A stretch of DNA of 64,000 nt from Isoptericola cucumis (GTDB lineage Bacteria > Actinomycetota > Actinomycetes > Actinomycetales > Cellulomonadaceae), in NCBI RefSeq assembly GCF_014635665.1, contig NZ_BMDG01000002.1:124001-188000 (forward strand). Reading direction: 5' to 3'. The position numbers and the translations under genes are program-made. The notes below the pieces were generated by a model. That model saw only the letters and a program-made list of their open reading frames with translations, ran no database searches and was not told where the DNA came from. Positions 26,672 through 35,205 of the stretch are shown here, one piece after another. Position 1 is the stretch's first letter. Each line of letters begins with the position of its first letter.

Positions 26672-28021
26672 ATGCGACAGATCACAGCCGTCGACGACGC
26701 CGGGGAGCGCCCCGCCCGGCGCCGGGTGGCGTTCTACTCCCACGACACGCAGGGGCTCGGCCACGTGCGCCGTACGTCGCTGCTCGCCCGTGCGGTCGTG
26801 GAGGCGGACCCGGACACCGACGTCCTGCTCCTGACCGGCGCGGCGGAGGCGACGGGCCTCCCGCTGCCCGAGCGGACGGAGGTCGTGACGCTCCCGCGCA
26901 TCGGCAAGGACCCCGAGCGCGGCTACGGCCCGCGTGCGTGGGGCGGCTCGCTCGACGACGTCGTCCGGGTGCGGGCCGGGGTGCTCGACGGCGCGCTCGC
27001 GGCGTTCCGGCCCGACGTGCTCGTCGTGGACAAGGTGCCGCTCGGCGTCGGCGGCGAGCTGCTGCCGGCGCTGCGCCGCCTGCGCCGGCAGGGCGGCACC
27101 GCCTGCGTGCTCGGCCTGCGCGACGTGCTCGACACCCCGGACGTCGCCGTCCGCGAGTGGCGCGAGCAGCGCAGCACCTCGGTGATCGAGCAGCTCTTCG
27201 ACGAGGTGTGGATATACGGCGACGCGCGCGTCTACGACCCCCTCACCGAGTACGCGCTGCCGCCCCAGGTCGCCCGGCGCACGGTGTTCACCGGGTACCT
27301 CGGTCGCGGTCGCGCGTCCACCACCCCCACGGGACACCTCGGTCGCGGTCGCGCGTCCACCACGCCCGTCACGCCCGACGACCCGTACGTGCTGTGCCTG
27401 GTCGGCGGCGGGCAGGACGGTGCCGAGCTCGCCGAGTCGTTCGCGGCGGCGCCGCTGCCGGCCGGAACGCGCGGCGTCCTCGTCACGGGCCCGTACCTGC
27501 CGGCCGACGTCCGCACCCGGCTGCACGACGCCGCACGGGCCCGGGACGACCTCGACGTGCACGCGTTCGTGCGCGACGTCGTCCCGCTCGTCGAGGGGGC
27601 GTCGGCGGTCGTGACGATGGGCGGCTACAACTCCGTGTGCGAGGTGCTCGCCTCCGGCCGGCCGGCGCTCGTCGTGCCGCGCACCCGACCGCGCGCGGAG
27701 CAGCTCGTGCGGGCCCGGCGCCTCGCGGACCTCGGGCTCCTGGACGTGCTCACCGGCGCGACCACCCCCGAGCGGCTCGGCTCCTGGGTCGCCCGCGCCA
27801 CGGGCCCCGCCCGGGCGACCGCGCTGCGGCGCCCCGTCGTCGACGTCGACCTCGACGGGCTCTCCCGCGTCCCGGCGCTCGTCGCGCGGCTGGCGTCGGT
27901 CGCGCGACGCACGCCCGGCGCCGTCCGCCCCGCCGCGAACCCCGCCGCGACCGCCGCGGCTCCCGACATGCCCACGTCCCTCGCCCGCGACCCCCAGGAG
28001 GCGCACCGTGCCACGGCCTGA
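26672..28021 (+). CDS. Glycosyltransferase, GT28/MurG-like
   Basis: 449 aa, GT-B fold. The N-terminal acceptor domain opens VAFYSHDTQGLGHVRRTSLLARA (GxGH loop). The C-terminal donor domain carries VTMGGYNSVCEVLASGRPALVVPRTRPRAEQLVRA, the GT28-type nucleotide-sugar site. Between them is a 13-residue tandem duplication (LGRGRASTTP twice, DNA 27297-27363). First gene of a six-gene overlapping operon (26672-36641) with two more glycosyltransferases, an ABC exporter, a double phosphotransferase and UDP-glucose dehydrogenase. Overlaps the next gene by 14 nt. Acceptor unknown; a cell-envelope or secreted glycoconjugate is inferred. Confidence 0.88.
   Translation: MRQITAVDDAGERPARRRVAFYSHDTQGLGHVRRTSLLARAVVEADPDTDVLLLTGAAEATGLPLPERTEVVTLPRIGKDPERGYGPRAWGGSLDDVVRVRAGVLDGALAAFRPDVLVVDKVPLGVGGELLPALRRLRRQGGTACVLGLRDVLDTPDVAVREWREQRSTSVIEQLFDEVWIYGDARVYDPLTEYALPPQVARRTVFTGYLGRGRASTTPTGHLGRGRASTTPVTPDDPYVLCLVGGGQDGAELAESFAAAPLPAGTRGVLVTGPYLPADVRTRLHDAARARDDLDVHAFVRDVVPLVEGASAVVTMGGYNSVCEVLASGRPALVVPRTRPRAEQLVRARRLADLGLLDVLTGATTPERLGSWVARATGPARATALRRPVVDVDLDGLSRVPALVARLASVARRTPGAVRPAANPAATAAAPDMPTSLARDPQEAHRATA
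27297..27363 (+). repeat. Tandem 28-bp repeat inside glycosyltransferase gene
   Basis: Two identical 28-bp copies (27297-27324, 27336-27363), period 39 bp, so the frame is kept and 13 residues are duplicated. The segment 27333-27352 also occurs exactly, in reverse complement, in the intergenic repeat at 45834-45853. This suggests a dispersed repeat has inserted in frame. Confidence 0.75.
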
Positions 28022-29291
28022 CACCACCCCGACCCCGAGCCCCTTCGACGTCGGCCCCGGCGCCGGCCTGCGGGTCGGCTACGTGACCAAGATGTACCCG
28101 CGCTTCTCCGAGACGTTCATCGTCAACGAGATCCGCGGCCTCGAGCGGCGCGGTGCGCGGATCGAGATCTTCTCGCTGCGCGCCCCCGTCGACACCCGGT
28201 TCCACGCCGCCCTCGCGCAGGTCGCCGCACCCGTGCGCTACGTGCCGCGGGCGCCCCGGGCGTCCGACGCCTGGGCCGCCCTGGCCGCCCTGCACGACCG
28301 GCTCGACCTGCGGGAGCTGCCCGCGGGCGTGCTCGCCGACCTGCTCGCCGCCGACCCGGAGGACGCCGTGCAGGCGCTCGAGGTCGCGACCGTCGCGCAC
28401 GACACCGGCCTCACGCACCTGCACGCCCACTTCGGGTCGGTCGCGACGACGGTGGCGCGCCTCGCCGCCGGCGTCCTGGGGATCGGCTACACGTTCACGG
28501 CCCACGCGAAGGACATCTTCCACGAGTCGGTCGACCCCGAGGACCTGCGGGTCAAGCTCGCGGGCGCGCGCGCCGTCGTCACGGTGAGCGACCACAACGT
28601 CGCCCACCTGCGCGAGACGTTCGGCCCCGCCGCGGCGGGCGTGCGGCGCGTGTACAACGGCCTCGACCTGGACGAGTACGCCCGCGCGACGGCGCCCCGG
28701 CTGCCCGGCCGTGTGTGCGCCGTCGGCCGGCTCGTGGAGAAGAAGGGCTTCACCGACCTGGTCGACGCCGTCGCGCTCCTGGCCGCGGACGGCAGCGACC
28801 TGCACCTCGACCTCGTCGGCACGGGCCCGCAGGAGGCCGAGCTGCGCGAGCGTGTGGCGGCCGCCGGGGTCGCCGGTCGGGTCACGTTCCACGGCCCGCT
28901 GCCGCAGGACCGGGTGCGCGACGTCGTCGCTCGCGCCGCCGTCCTCGCGGCCCCGTGCGTGCTCGGTACCGACGGGAACCGCGACGGCCTGCCCACCGTG
29001 CTCCTGGAGGCGATGGCCCTCGGCACGCCCGTGGTGTCCACGCCGGTCACCGGCATCCCCGAGGCCGTGCACGACGGCGAGACGGGCCTGCTGGTGCCGC
29101 CCGGCGACGCCGCCGCGCTCGCGGCCGCGCTGGGCCGGGTGCTCGACGACGACGGCCTCGGCGTGCGCCTCGCGGACGGCGCCCGGTCGCTGGTCGAGGC
29201 GGAGTTCGACGTGGCCCGCACGTCGCGCCGGCTGATGGAGGTGCTGCGGGCGGCGTCGTCGTCGCCCGCCGAGGCCCGGAGCGCGGCATGA
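28008..29291 (+). CDS. Glycosyltransferase family 4 (WcaL-like)
   Basis: 427 aa, GT-B. The start YVTKMYPRFSETFIVNEIRGLERRGARIEIFSLR is typical of exopolysaccharide GT4 enzymes. The donor site is visible in VGRLVEKKGFTDLVDA and LEAMALGTPVVSTPVTGIPEAVHDGETGLLVPPGD (with the conserved Glu of GT4). Cytoplasmic, membrane-associated. GTG 28008 overlaps the preceding gene by 14 nt; the stop overlaps the next ATG. Donor may be UDP-glucuronate made by the 35202 enzyme, an inference from the operon. Confidence 0.92.
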   Translation: MPRPDTTPTPSPFDVGPGAGLRVGYVTKMYPRFSETFIVNEIRGLERRGARIEIFSLRAPVDTRFHAALAQVAAPVRYVPRAPRASDAWAALAALHDRLDLRELPAGVLADLLAADPEDAVQALEVATVAHDTGLTHLHAHFGSVATTVARLAAGVLGIGYTFTAHAKDIFHESVDPEDLRVKLAGARAVVTVSDHNVAHLRETFGPAAAGVRRVYNGLDLDEYARATAPRLPGRVCAVGRLVEKKGFTDLVDAVALLAADGSDLHLDLVGTGPQEAELRERVAAAGVAGRVTFHGPLPQDRVRDVVARAAVLAAPCVLGTDGNRDGLPTVLLEAMALGTPVVSTPVTGIPEAVHDGETGLLVPPGDAAALAAALGRVLDDDGLGVRLADGARSLVEAEFDVARTSRRLMEVLRAASSSPAEARSAA

Positions 29292-30580
29292 CCGCCCCCA
29301 CCACCGACCCCGTGACCGCCACGGGCGACCCCCGGGCGACCGTGCGGCGGGCGGCGTACGTGAGCGTCGACCCCGGCGTCCCGGTGTTCGGGCGCAAGGG
29401 CTCGTCCGTGCACGTCCAGGCGGTGCTGCGCGAGCTGGTGCGCGCGGGCGTCGAGGTGCACGTCGTCACGACGCGCCGCGGCGGCGACGTCCCGGCCGAC
29501 CTCGCCGGGATCGCCGTGCACGAGGTCCCGGTCGCCCGCAGCGCGACCACCGCCGAGCGCGAGAAGGCCCTGCAGGTCGCCGACGGCCGGGTGGGTGCGC
29601 TGCTCGACACGCTGCGCGCCGCCGGGCCGCTGGACCTGGTGTACGAGCGGTACTCGCTGTGGGGCAGGGCGGCGACCGGGTGGGCGCGCGACGCCGGCGT
29701 CCCCAGCGTGCTGGAGGTCAACGCGCCGCTGGTCGCCGAGCAGCGCACCCACCGGGAGCTGGTCGACGAGGCGGGCGCCGAGCGGTGCGCCCGTGCGGCG
29801 ATCGGCGCCGCGACCGCCGTCGTCGCGGTGAGCCGGCCCGTCGCGACCTGGGCCGCCGAGCGTGCCGGGTCGCGCTCCGGCCACGTGCACGTGCTGTCCA
29901 ACGGCGTCGACACGGCGCGGATCACCCCCGCCCCCGCGGGCAGGGCCCCCGCGAGCGGCGCGGCCCGCGACGCGTTCACCGTGCTCTTCGTCGGCACCCT
30001 CAAGCCGTGGCACGGCCTGGACGTGCTGGTCGACGCCTTCGCCGACGTGCGGCGGCGCGTGCCCCGCGCGCGCCTCCTGCTGGTCGGCGACGGGCCCGAG
30101 CGCGAGGCCGTGCTGGACAGGGCGCGCGCGCTCGGCGCCGGCGACGCCGTCACCTCGACGGGCGCCGTCGCGCCGGCCGAGATCCCGCCGCTGCTGCACC
30201 GTGCCGACGTCGCCGTCGCGCCGTACCCCGCGCTCGACGACTTCTACTTCTCGCCGCTGAAGGTCTACGAGTACCTCGCGGCCGGGCTGCCCGTCGTGGC
30301 CAGCGCCGTGGGCGAGCTGCCCGGCGCGCTCGGGCACGGCAGCACCGGGCGCCTGGTCCCGCCCGGCGACCCGACGGCGCTCGCCGACGCGCTCGTGGAC
30401 CTCGCCCGCGAGCCGCGGGCCCGCACGGTCCTCGGCGCCCGGGCGCGGGAGGCGGCCGTGGAGCGGCACGACTGGTCCGTCGTCGTGGACCGCGCGCTCG
30501 CGCACGCCGGCGTGACGACGCACACGGCCGTCGGGGCGGCCGTCGGGGCGGCCCGGCCGGGGGAGGCGCACCGTGGCTGA
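29288..30580 (+). CDS. Glycosyltransferase family 4
   Basis: 430 aa, GT-B. The N-terminus YVSVDPGVPVFGRKGSSVHVQAVLRELVRAGVEVHVVTTRRGG carries the Gly-rich acceptor loop. The C-terminal donor domain has LFVGTLKPWHGLDVLVDAF, LLLVGDGPEREAVLDRA and SPLKVYEYLAAGLPVVASAVGELP (GT4 Glu in KVYEYLA). The N-terminal ~15 residues are Thr/Pro-rich. ATGA coupling to the previous gene and an 8-nt overlap with the ABC exporter place it in the same operon. It is not a close paralogue of the 28008 enzyme. Confidence 0.9.
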   Translation: MTAPTTDPVTATGDPRATVRRAAYVSVDPGVPVFGRKGSSVHVQAVLRELVRAGVEVHVVTTRRGGDVPADLAGIAVHEVPVARSATTAEREKALQVADGRVGALLDTLRAAGPLDLVYERYSLWGRAATGWARDAGVPSVLEVNAPLVAEQRTHRELVDEAGAERCARAAIGAATAVVAVSRPVATWAAERAGSRSGHVHVLSNGVDTARITPAPAGRAPASGAARDAFTVLFVGTLKPWHGLDVLVDAFADVRRRVPRARLLLVGDGPEREAVLDRARALGAGDAVTSTGAVAPAEIPPLLHRADVAVAPYPALDDFYFSPLKVYEYLAAGLPVVASAVGELPGALGHGSTGRLVPPGDPTALADALVDLAREPRARTVLGARAREAAVERHDWSVVVDRALAHAGVTTHTAVGAAVGAARPGEAHRG

Positions 30581-32369
30581 GCCCCGCGCCTCCCGGACGT
30601 CGGTGCGCGCCGCGGGCCGCGCCTTCTCCCGGTTCTGGCCGCACCTGCGCCACCACGTGCGCCCCGAGCGCCGGCTGCTGGTCCTGGGCAGCCTCGCGAT
30701 GCTGGCCGAGGTCGCCATGCGCCTGCTGGAGCCGTGGCCGCTGAAGTACGTCGTCGACGGCATCGTGGCCTCCACCGGGTCGTCGGTGGCGGGCCCGGCG
30801 CCGGCCAACCTGCCCGTCGTGCTCCTGCTCGCCGCGGGCTCGCTGCTGGTGATCGTGCTGCTGCGCGCCGGCGCCGCCTACGCGATGACGGTGTGCTTCG
30901 CCCTCGCGGGCAACCGCGTCCTCACCGGGGTGCGCGCCGACCTGTACGACCACCTGCAGCGCCTCAGCCTCCGGTTCCACGACGGCTCCACCACGGGGGA
31001 CCTCGTCACGCGCCTCACCGGCGACGTCGGGCGCCTCAAGGAGGTGTCGGTGACCGCGATGCTGCCGATGCTCGGCAACGTCGTGACCCTCGCCGGCATG
31101 ATCGTGGTCGTCGCGATCCTCGACCCGGTGCTCGCCCTCGTGATGCTCGTCGTCCTGCCCGTGTTCCTGCTCACGAGCACGCGCCTGTCGCGGCGCATCC
31201 GCCACGTCTCGCGCGACCAGCGCAAGGCCGACGGCCAGCTGGCGTCCCTCGCGACCGAGACCCTGAGCGCCGTCAAGGTCGTCCAGGCCTACTCGCTCGA
31301 GGACCGCATGCGCGCCGGGTTCGCCCGCTCCAACACGTCGTCGCTGCGCGAGGGTGTGCGCGCCAAGCGCCTCGCGGCCGGGCTCGAGCGCTCCACCGAC
31401 GTGCTCGTCGGCGCCGCCACCGCCGTCGTGCTGTACGTCGGCGCGCAGCGCGTGCTCGACGGCGCCCTCACGCCCGGCGAGCTCACCGTCTTCCTCACCT
31501 ACCTCAAGGCCGCGTTCAAGCCCATGCGCGACCTGGCGAAGTACACCGGCCGGATCGCCCAGGCGGGGGCGTCGGCCGAGCGCGTCGTCGAGGTGCTGGA
31601 CCAGCGGCCCGAGGTCGTCGACGCGAGCTGGGCACGGCCGCTGCACCGCGTGCGCGGCGACGTGCGCTTCGAGGACGTCTGGTTCTCCTACGTCCCGGGC
31701 CTCCCCGTGCTGCGCGGCCTCGACCTGGCGGTGCGCCCCGGCGAACGGGTCGCGATCGTCGGCGCGTCCGGGGCCGGCAAGTCCAGCCTCGCCGCGCTGC
31801 TGTCCCGCCTGCGCGACCCCGAGTCGGGCGCGGTGCGCTTCGACGGCCACAACCTGCGCGACCTCACGCTCGACAGCGTGCGCCGGTCGGTCGCCGTCGT
31901 GCTGCAGGAGAGCGTCCTGTTCCGCGGCACCGTGCGCGAGAACATCGCCGCCGCGGTGCCGGACGCGACCGACGAGCAGGTCGAGCGCGCGGCCCGGGTC
32001 GCCGGGGCGCACGCCTTCGTCACCGCCCTCCCCGACGGGTACGACACCGTCGTGGGGGAGCGCGGCGGCACCCTCTCCGGCGGGCAGCGCCAGCGCCTCG
32101 CCATCGCGCGGGCCGCGATGCTCGACGCCCCCGTCGTCGTCCTCGACGAGGCCATGACGGGCCTGGACGAGCAGACCGAGCACGAGGTCGTCGACGCCCT
32201 CGGACGCCTCACCCGCGGCCGCACGACCTTCGTCATCACGCACGACCTCGACGCGGCCCGCGACTGCGACCGCGTCGTGCGGCTGGAGGACGGCCGCGTC
32301 GCCGCGTCCGGGCCGCCGCACGTCGTCCTCGGCCCCGCGGGGCAGAAGGAGGTGGGCAGCCGTGGCTGA
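30573..32369 (+). CDS. ABC exporter (fused membrane and ATPase domains)
   Basis: 598 aa, homodimeric exporter half. Residues ~25-320 hold six transmembrane helices (VLGSLAMLAEVAMRLLEPWPLKYVVDGI, VTLAGMIVVVAILDPVLALVMLVVLPVF). The ATPase domain (~360-590) has Walker A GASGAGKSS, Q-loop VLQESVLFRGTVRENI, signature TLSGGQRQRLAIARA, Walker B VVVLDEAMTGLDEQTE and H-loop VITHDLDAARDCD. This MsbA/lipid-flippase-like type is often linked to glycolipid or oligosaccharide export. Being embedded among glycosyltransferases, it probably flips or exports the product of this operon. Confidence 0.92.
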   Translation: MAEPRASRTSVRAAGRAFSRFWPHLRHHVRPERRLLVLGSLAMLAEVAMRLLEPWPLKYVVDGIVASTGSSVAGPAPANLPVVLLLAAGSLLVIVLLRAGAAYAMTVCFALAGNRVLTGVRADLYDHLQRLSLRFHDGSTTGDLVTRLTGDVGRLKEVSVTAMLPMLGNVVTLAGMIVVVAILDPVLALVMLVVLPVFLLTSTRLSRRIRHVSRDQRKADGQLASLATETLSAVKVVQAYSLEDRMRAGFARSNTSSLREGVRAKRLAAGLERSTDVLVGAATAVVLYVGAQRVLDGALTPGELTVFLTYLKAAFKPMRDLAKYTGRIAQAGASAERVVEVLDQRPEVVDASWARPLHRVRGDVRFEDVWFSYVPGLPVLRGLDLAVRPGERVAIVGASGAGKSSLAALLSRLRDPESGAVRFDGHNLRDLTLDSVRRSVAVVLQESVLFRGTVRENIAAAVPDATDEQVERAARVAGAHAFVTALPDGYDTVVGERGGTLSGGQRQRLAIARAAMLDAPVVVLDEAMTGLDEQTEHEVVDALGRLTRGRTTFVITHDLDAARDCDRVVRLEDGRVAASGPPHVVLGPAGQKEVGSRG

Positions 32370-35205
32370 CCGCACGCTCGACCGCCCGCCCTTCGATCTC
32401 GCCGGCGCGCCTCGTCCCGCCGGCGGGACGAGCCCCGCGGACGGCGCCGTCGCCGCGCGCGACGGCGCGATCCCCGCGCTCGGCGAGGTCCTCGACGTCG
32501 CGGCGCTCGCCGACCGCCTGACGACGGCGACCGGTGTGCGGGGCGCGCTGGGGAGCCCGTACCTGCGGTACAAGCGGGGCACGAGCTGCCTGCTCGCGGC
32601 CCGCTGGACGCCCGGCGACCGGCACGGCGGCGTGCAGCACCTGCTGGTGCGGGCGTTCGCCGGGCACGCGCTGCCCAAGCTCGGCAAGGCGGTGCGGCAC
32701 GCGCTGCCGCACGAGCTCGTGCACGTCGACCGCGACGCGGGGGTCGTCGTGACGACCTGGACCGCGGACCGTGACCTGCCCGGCACCCGGGCCGTCCCGC
32801 GGCAGGGCGACGACGACCCCGCCCCCGGCGCGCCGGTCCCCGGGGCGCGGCTGCTGCGGCACAACCCGGAACGCCGCGCCGTGCTGCGCCTGGACGGTGA
32901 CGCTGCGCTGGAGGTCCTCGCGGGTCTCGGCGCGGACGGGAGTGGAGCCGACGTCGACGGCACGCGCGAGACCCCGGTGCCCGCCGACGCCGGCCGCGCG
33001 CCGTCGGTGCTCGTGCGGCTCTCGCGGCCCGCGGACGTCGGGCGGACGCTCGCCGGGTACCGCCTGCTCGGCGCGAGCGGGGTGCGTGCGCCGCGCGTCC
33101 TCGCGCACGACGCCGAGCGGGGGGTCGTCGTCACGCAGTGGGTCGCGGGCGAGCCGCTCGACGGGCTCGACCTGGCCGGCGTCCTCGACGAGCGCGCCCT
33201 GCGGGCCGTGGGCGCCGCCGCGGCGACGCTGCACACGTCGGTCCTGTCGGTCCCGGGGACGGGGCCGGACGGCGGGCACGTCACGCCCCCGCGCGCCGCC
33301 GCGGCCGCGGCCGCGGTCACCGGGCTGCTGCCGTGGTTGGCGGGGACTGTCGGCCCGCTGGCGGACGCCCTCGACCGGACCCGCCCGGCGACCGGCGCCG
33401 GCGTGCCGGTGCACGGCGACCTCTCCCTCGACCAGCTGGTGCGGGCCCCGTCGGGCGAGCTGTGGCTCGTCGACGGCGACGCCGCCCGCCTGGGCACGCC
33501 CGAGGACGACCTCGGGTCGCTGGCGGCCGCCCTCGTCCGCGCGCACGACGACGTCGCAGCCGCGGCCGACCGGCTCGCGGTCGTCCTCGACGGGTACGGC
33601 GCCGCGGGGGCGCCCGGCCTCGACGCGACCGCCCTGCGTCGTGCCACCGCCGAGCACCTGCTGCGGCGCGCGCCCGAGCCGTTCCGACGGCGCGAGGCGG
33701 GATGGGCCGCGACCACCGAGCGGCTCGTGGCGCTCGCCGACGAGGTCGCCCGGGGCCGTGGCCGCGAGCTGGGCATCGTCCTCGACCGCCGTGCGACCCG
33801 CCCAGCCGGGTCCGCGCCGGCCGGGGCGCCGCCGGCGTCCCCGGCCACGCCGGGACGGGCGCAGCCGGACCTCTCGACCGGCCAGGTCCCTGCGTCGCCG
33901 CGGGTGTCCGGTCCGGTCCGGCCCGCGGAGGGGATCCGGTTCGCGCCGGTCGCCCTGGCCCTGGCGGACCGGCTCGCCGAGGACGGCGGGCGGCTGCGCG
34001 CGGCGGTGCCGCGCCCGGGCGGGCCGCTGCTCGTCGTCGGGGCCGACCGGGACGGCGCGCTGGTCGCCGGCCGGTGGGACGAGGACCGCGCGGCGGCACG
34101 CTACGCCCACCGGGTCGGGGCGGAGCCGGCGCGGGTCGCCGCCGGCGGCCTCGTCCTGCTCCCCGGCGGGCACGACCCGGACCTCCCGGGCCTGGGCGAG
34201 CGCCTGCGCCCCGGGGCCGTGCTCGTCGCGCACCGCGCCGGGCGCCGCGCCGTCGTCCGCGATCCCGCCGGCACGTACACCAAGGTGACGCGCCCGGGCC
34301 GCGAACCCGCCGACGTCGCGGTCCCGGCCGGTGCCTTCGCCACGCCGGTCGTCGTCGACCACGGCCCCGGCCGCGTCACGACCGCGCCGCTGCCGGGCCG
34401 CACGCTGCACGACCTGCTGGGCGACCCGACCGTCTCGCAGCCGGCGCTCGACGCCGTGGGCCACGCCGTCGGCCGCGGACTGCGGCGGCTGCAGGAGACC
34501 GCCGGGCCCACGGGCCAGGTGCCGGGCGACGTCGACGGCCCGTTCGGGGGTAGCGACGTCGACGGACGGGCGGCGGGACACGGCGTCGACGCCGAGGTGG
34601 CCGTCGTCCGGCGCTGGTGGCAGCTCGCCGCGGCGCACGGCGCGACGGACGACGCGACCGCGGCCGCCATCGTCGACCACGTGGCCCGCGCGCTGGCCGT
34701 CGTCGCACCGCGGCCCGCGGTCCCCGCCCACCGCGACCTGCACGACAAGCAGCTGCTCGCCGACCCCGGCGCGCCGGACCGGGTCGGTCTGCTCGACCTC
34801 GACCTCGCGACGACCGCCCACCCCGGCCTGGACCTGGCCAACCTGCTGGTCCACCTCGAGCTGCGCGCCCTCCAGGGCCTGTGCGGGCGGCGCCGGGCCG
34901 CGTCGGTCGCACGAGCCGTCGTCGCCGGCTACGCCACCGTCGACGCGGGGGCGGCGTCGTGGCTTCCCGACGCCGGGGACGTCACCTCGTGGGCCACGGC
35001 CGCGCGGGCCCGGCTGGCGGCCGTGTACGCGTTCCGGCCCGCGCCCGGCGACGTGCCCGGGCTGCTGTCGGCCGGGCTGGCCCGGCCGCTCACCCTGCCG
35101 GACGTCGCGCCCGGCGGGCCGCTCCGCCCCGACCGCACCGACCGCACCGACCGCACCGACCGCACCGACCGCACCGCCGACCGACCCGACCAGGAGGACC
35201 GATGA
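32362..35205 (+). CDS. Double APH-like phosphotransferase fusion
   Basis: 947 aa with two kinase-like domains. The first has Brenner loop VPVHGDLSLDQLV (His at residue 351) and metal motif LVDGDAARLG. The second has VPAHRDLHDKQLLA (His at residue 790) and GLLDLDLATTAHPGLDLANLLVHLEL. An N-lobe-like segment with possible ATP-binding Lys (TYTKVTRPGR) precedes the second. A Pro/Ala-rich linker (about residues 475-530) joins them. The C-terminus is a DRT repeat tail. Aminoglycoside/choline/hydroxyl kinases share this fold; in this operon the likely substrate is a sugar or glycan hydroxyl, or one domain may be a pseudokinase scaffold. GTG 32362 overlaps the ABC gene. Confidence 0.85.
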   Translation: MADRTLDRPPFDLAGAPRPAGGTSPADGAVAARDGAIPALGEVLDVAALADRLTTATGVRGALGSPYLRYKRGTSCLLAARWTPGDRHGGVQHLLVRAFAGHALPKLGKAVRHALPHELVHVDRDAGVVVTTWTADRDLPGTRAVPRQGDDDPAPGAPVPGARLLRHNPERRAVLRLDGDAALEVLAGLGADGSGADVDGTRETPVPADAGRAPSVLVRLSRPADVGRTLAGYRLLGASGVRAPRVLAHDAERGVVVTQWVAGEPLDGLDLAGVLDERALRAVGAAAATLHTSVLSVPGTGPDGGHVTPPRAAAAAAAVTGLLPWLAGTVGPLADALDRTRPATGAGVPVHGDLSLDQLVRAPSGELWLVDGDAARLGTPEDDLGSLAAALVRAHDDVAAAADRLAVVLDGYGAAGAPGLDATALRRATAEHLLRRAPEPFRRREAGWAATTERLVALADEVARGRGRELGIVLDRRATRPAGSAPAGAPPASPATPGRAQPDLSTGQVPASPRVSGPVRPAEGIRFAPVALALADRLAEDGGRLRAAVPRPGGPLLVVGADRDGALVAGRWDEDRAAARYAHRVGAEPARVAAGGLVLLPGGHDPDLPGLGERLRPGAVLVAHRAGRRAVVRDPAGTYTKVTRPGREPADVAVPAGAFATPVVVDHGPGRVTTAPLPGRTLHDLLGDPTVSQPALDAVGHAVGRGLRRLQETAGPTGQVPGDVDGPFGGSDVDGRAAGHGVDAEVAVVRRWWQLAAAHGATDDATAAAIVDHVARALAVVAPRPAVPAHRDLHDKQLLADPGAPDRVGLLDLDLATTAHPGLDLANLLVHLELRALQGLCGRRRAASVARAVVAGYATVDAGAASWLPDAGDVTSWATAARARLAAVYAFRPAPGDVPGLLSAGLARPLTLPDVAPGGPLRPDRTDRTDRTDRTDRTADRPDQEDR
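35131..35175 (+). repeat. Five perfect 9-bp tandem repeats (GACCGCACC)
   Basis: 45 bp, in frame, encoding repeated Asp-Arg-Thr near the C-terminus of the double kinase. It is a slippage-prone microsatellite; the 9-bp unit keeps the frame, so the copy number could vary without breaking the operon. Confidence 0.9.

Noticed and set aside
27297-27363. CRISPR-like repeat in the glycosyltransferase
   Set aside because: Only two copies, spacer of 11 nt, in frame within a coding region and no cas genes.
35131-35175. CRISPR or iteron array
   Set aside because: Repeats are 9 bp with no spacers and are coding; a microsatellite explains them.
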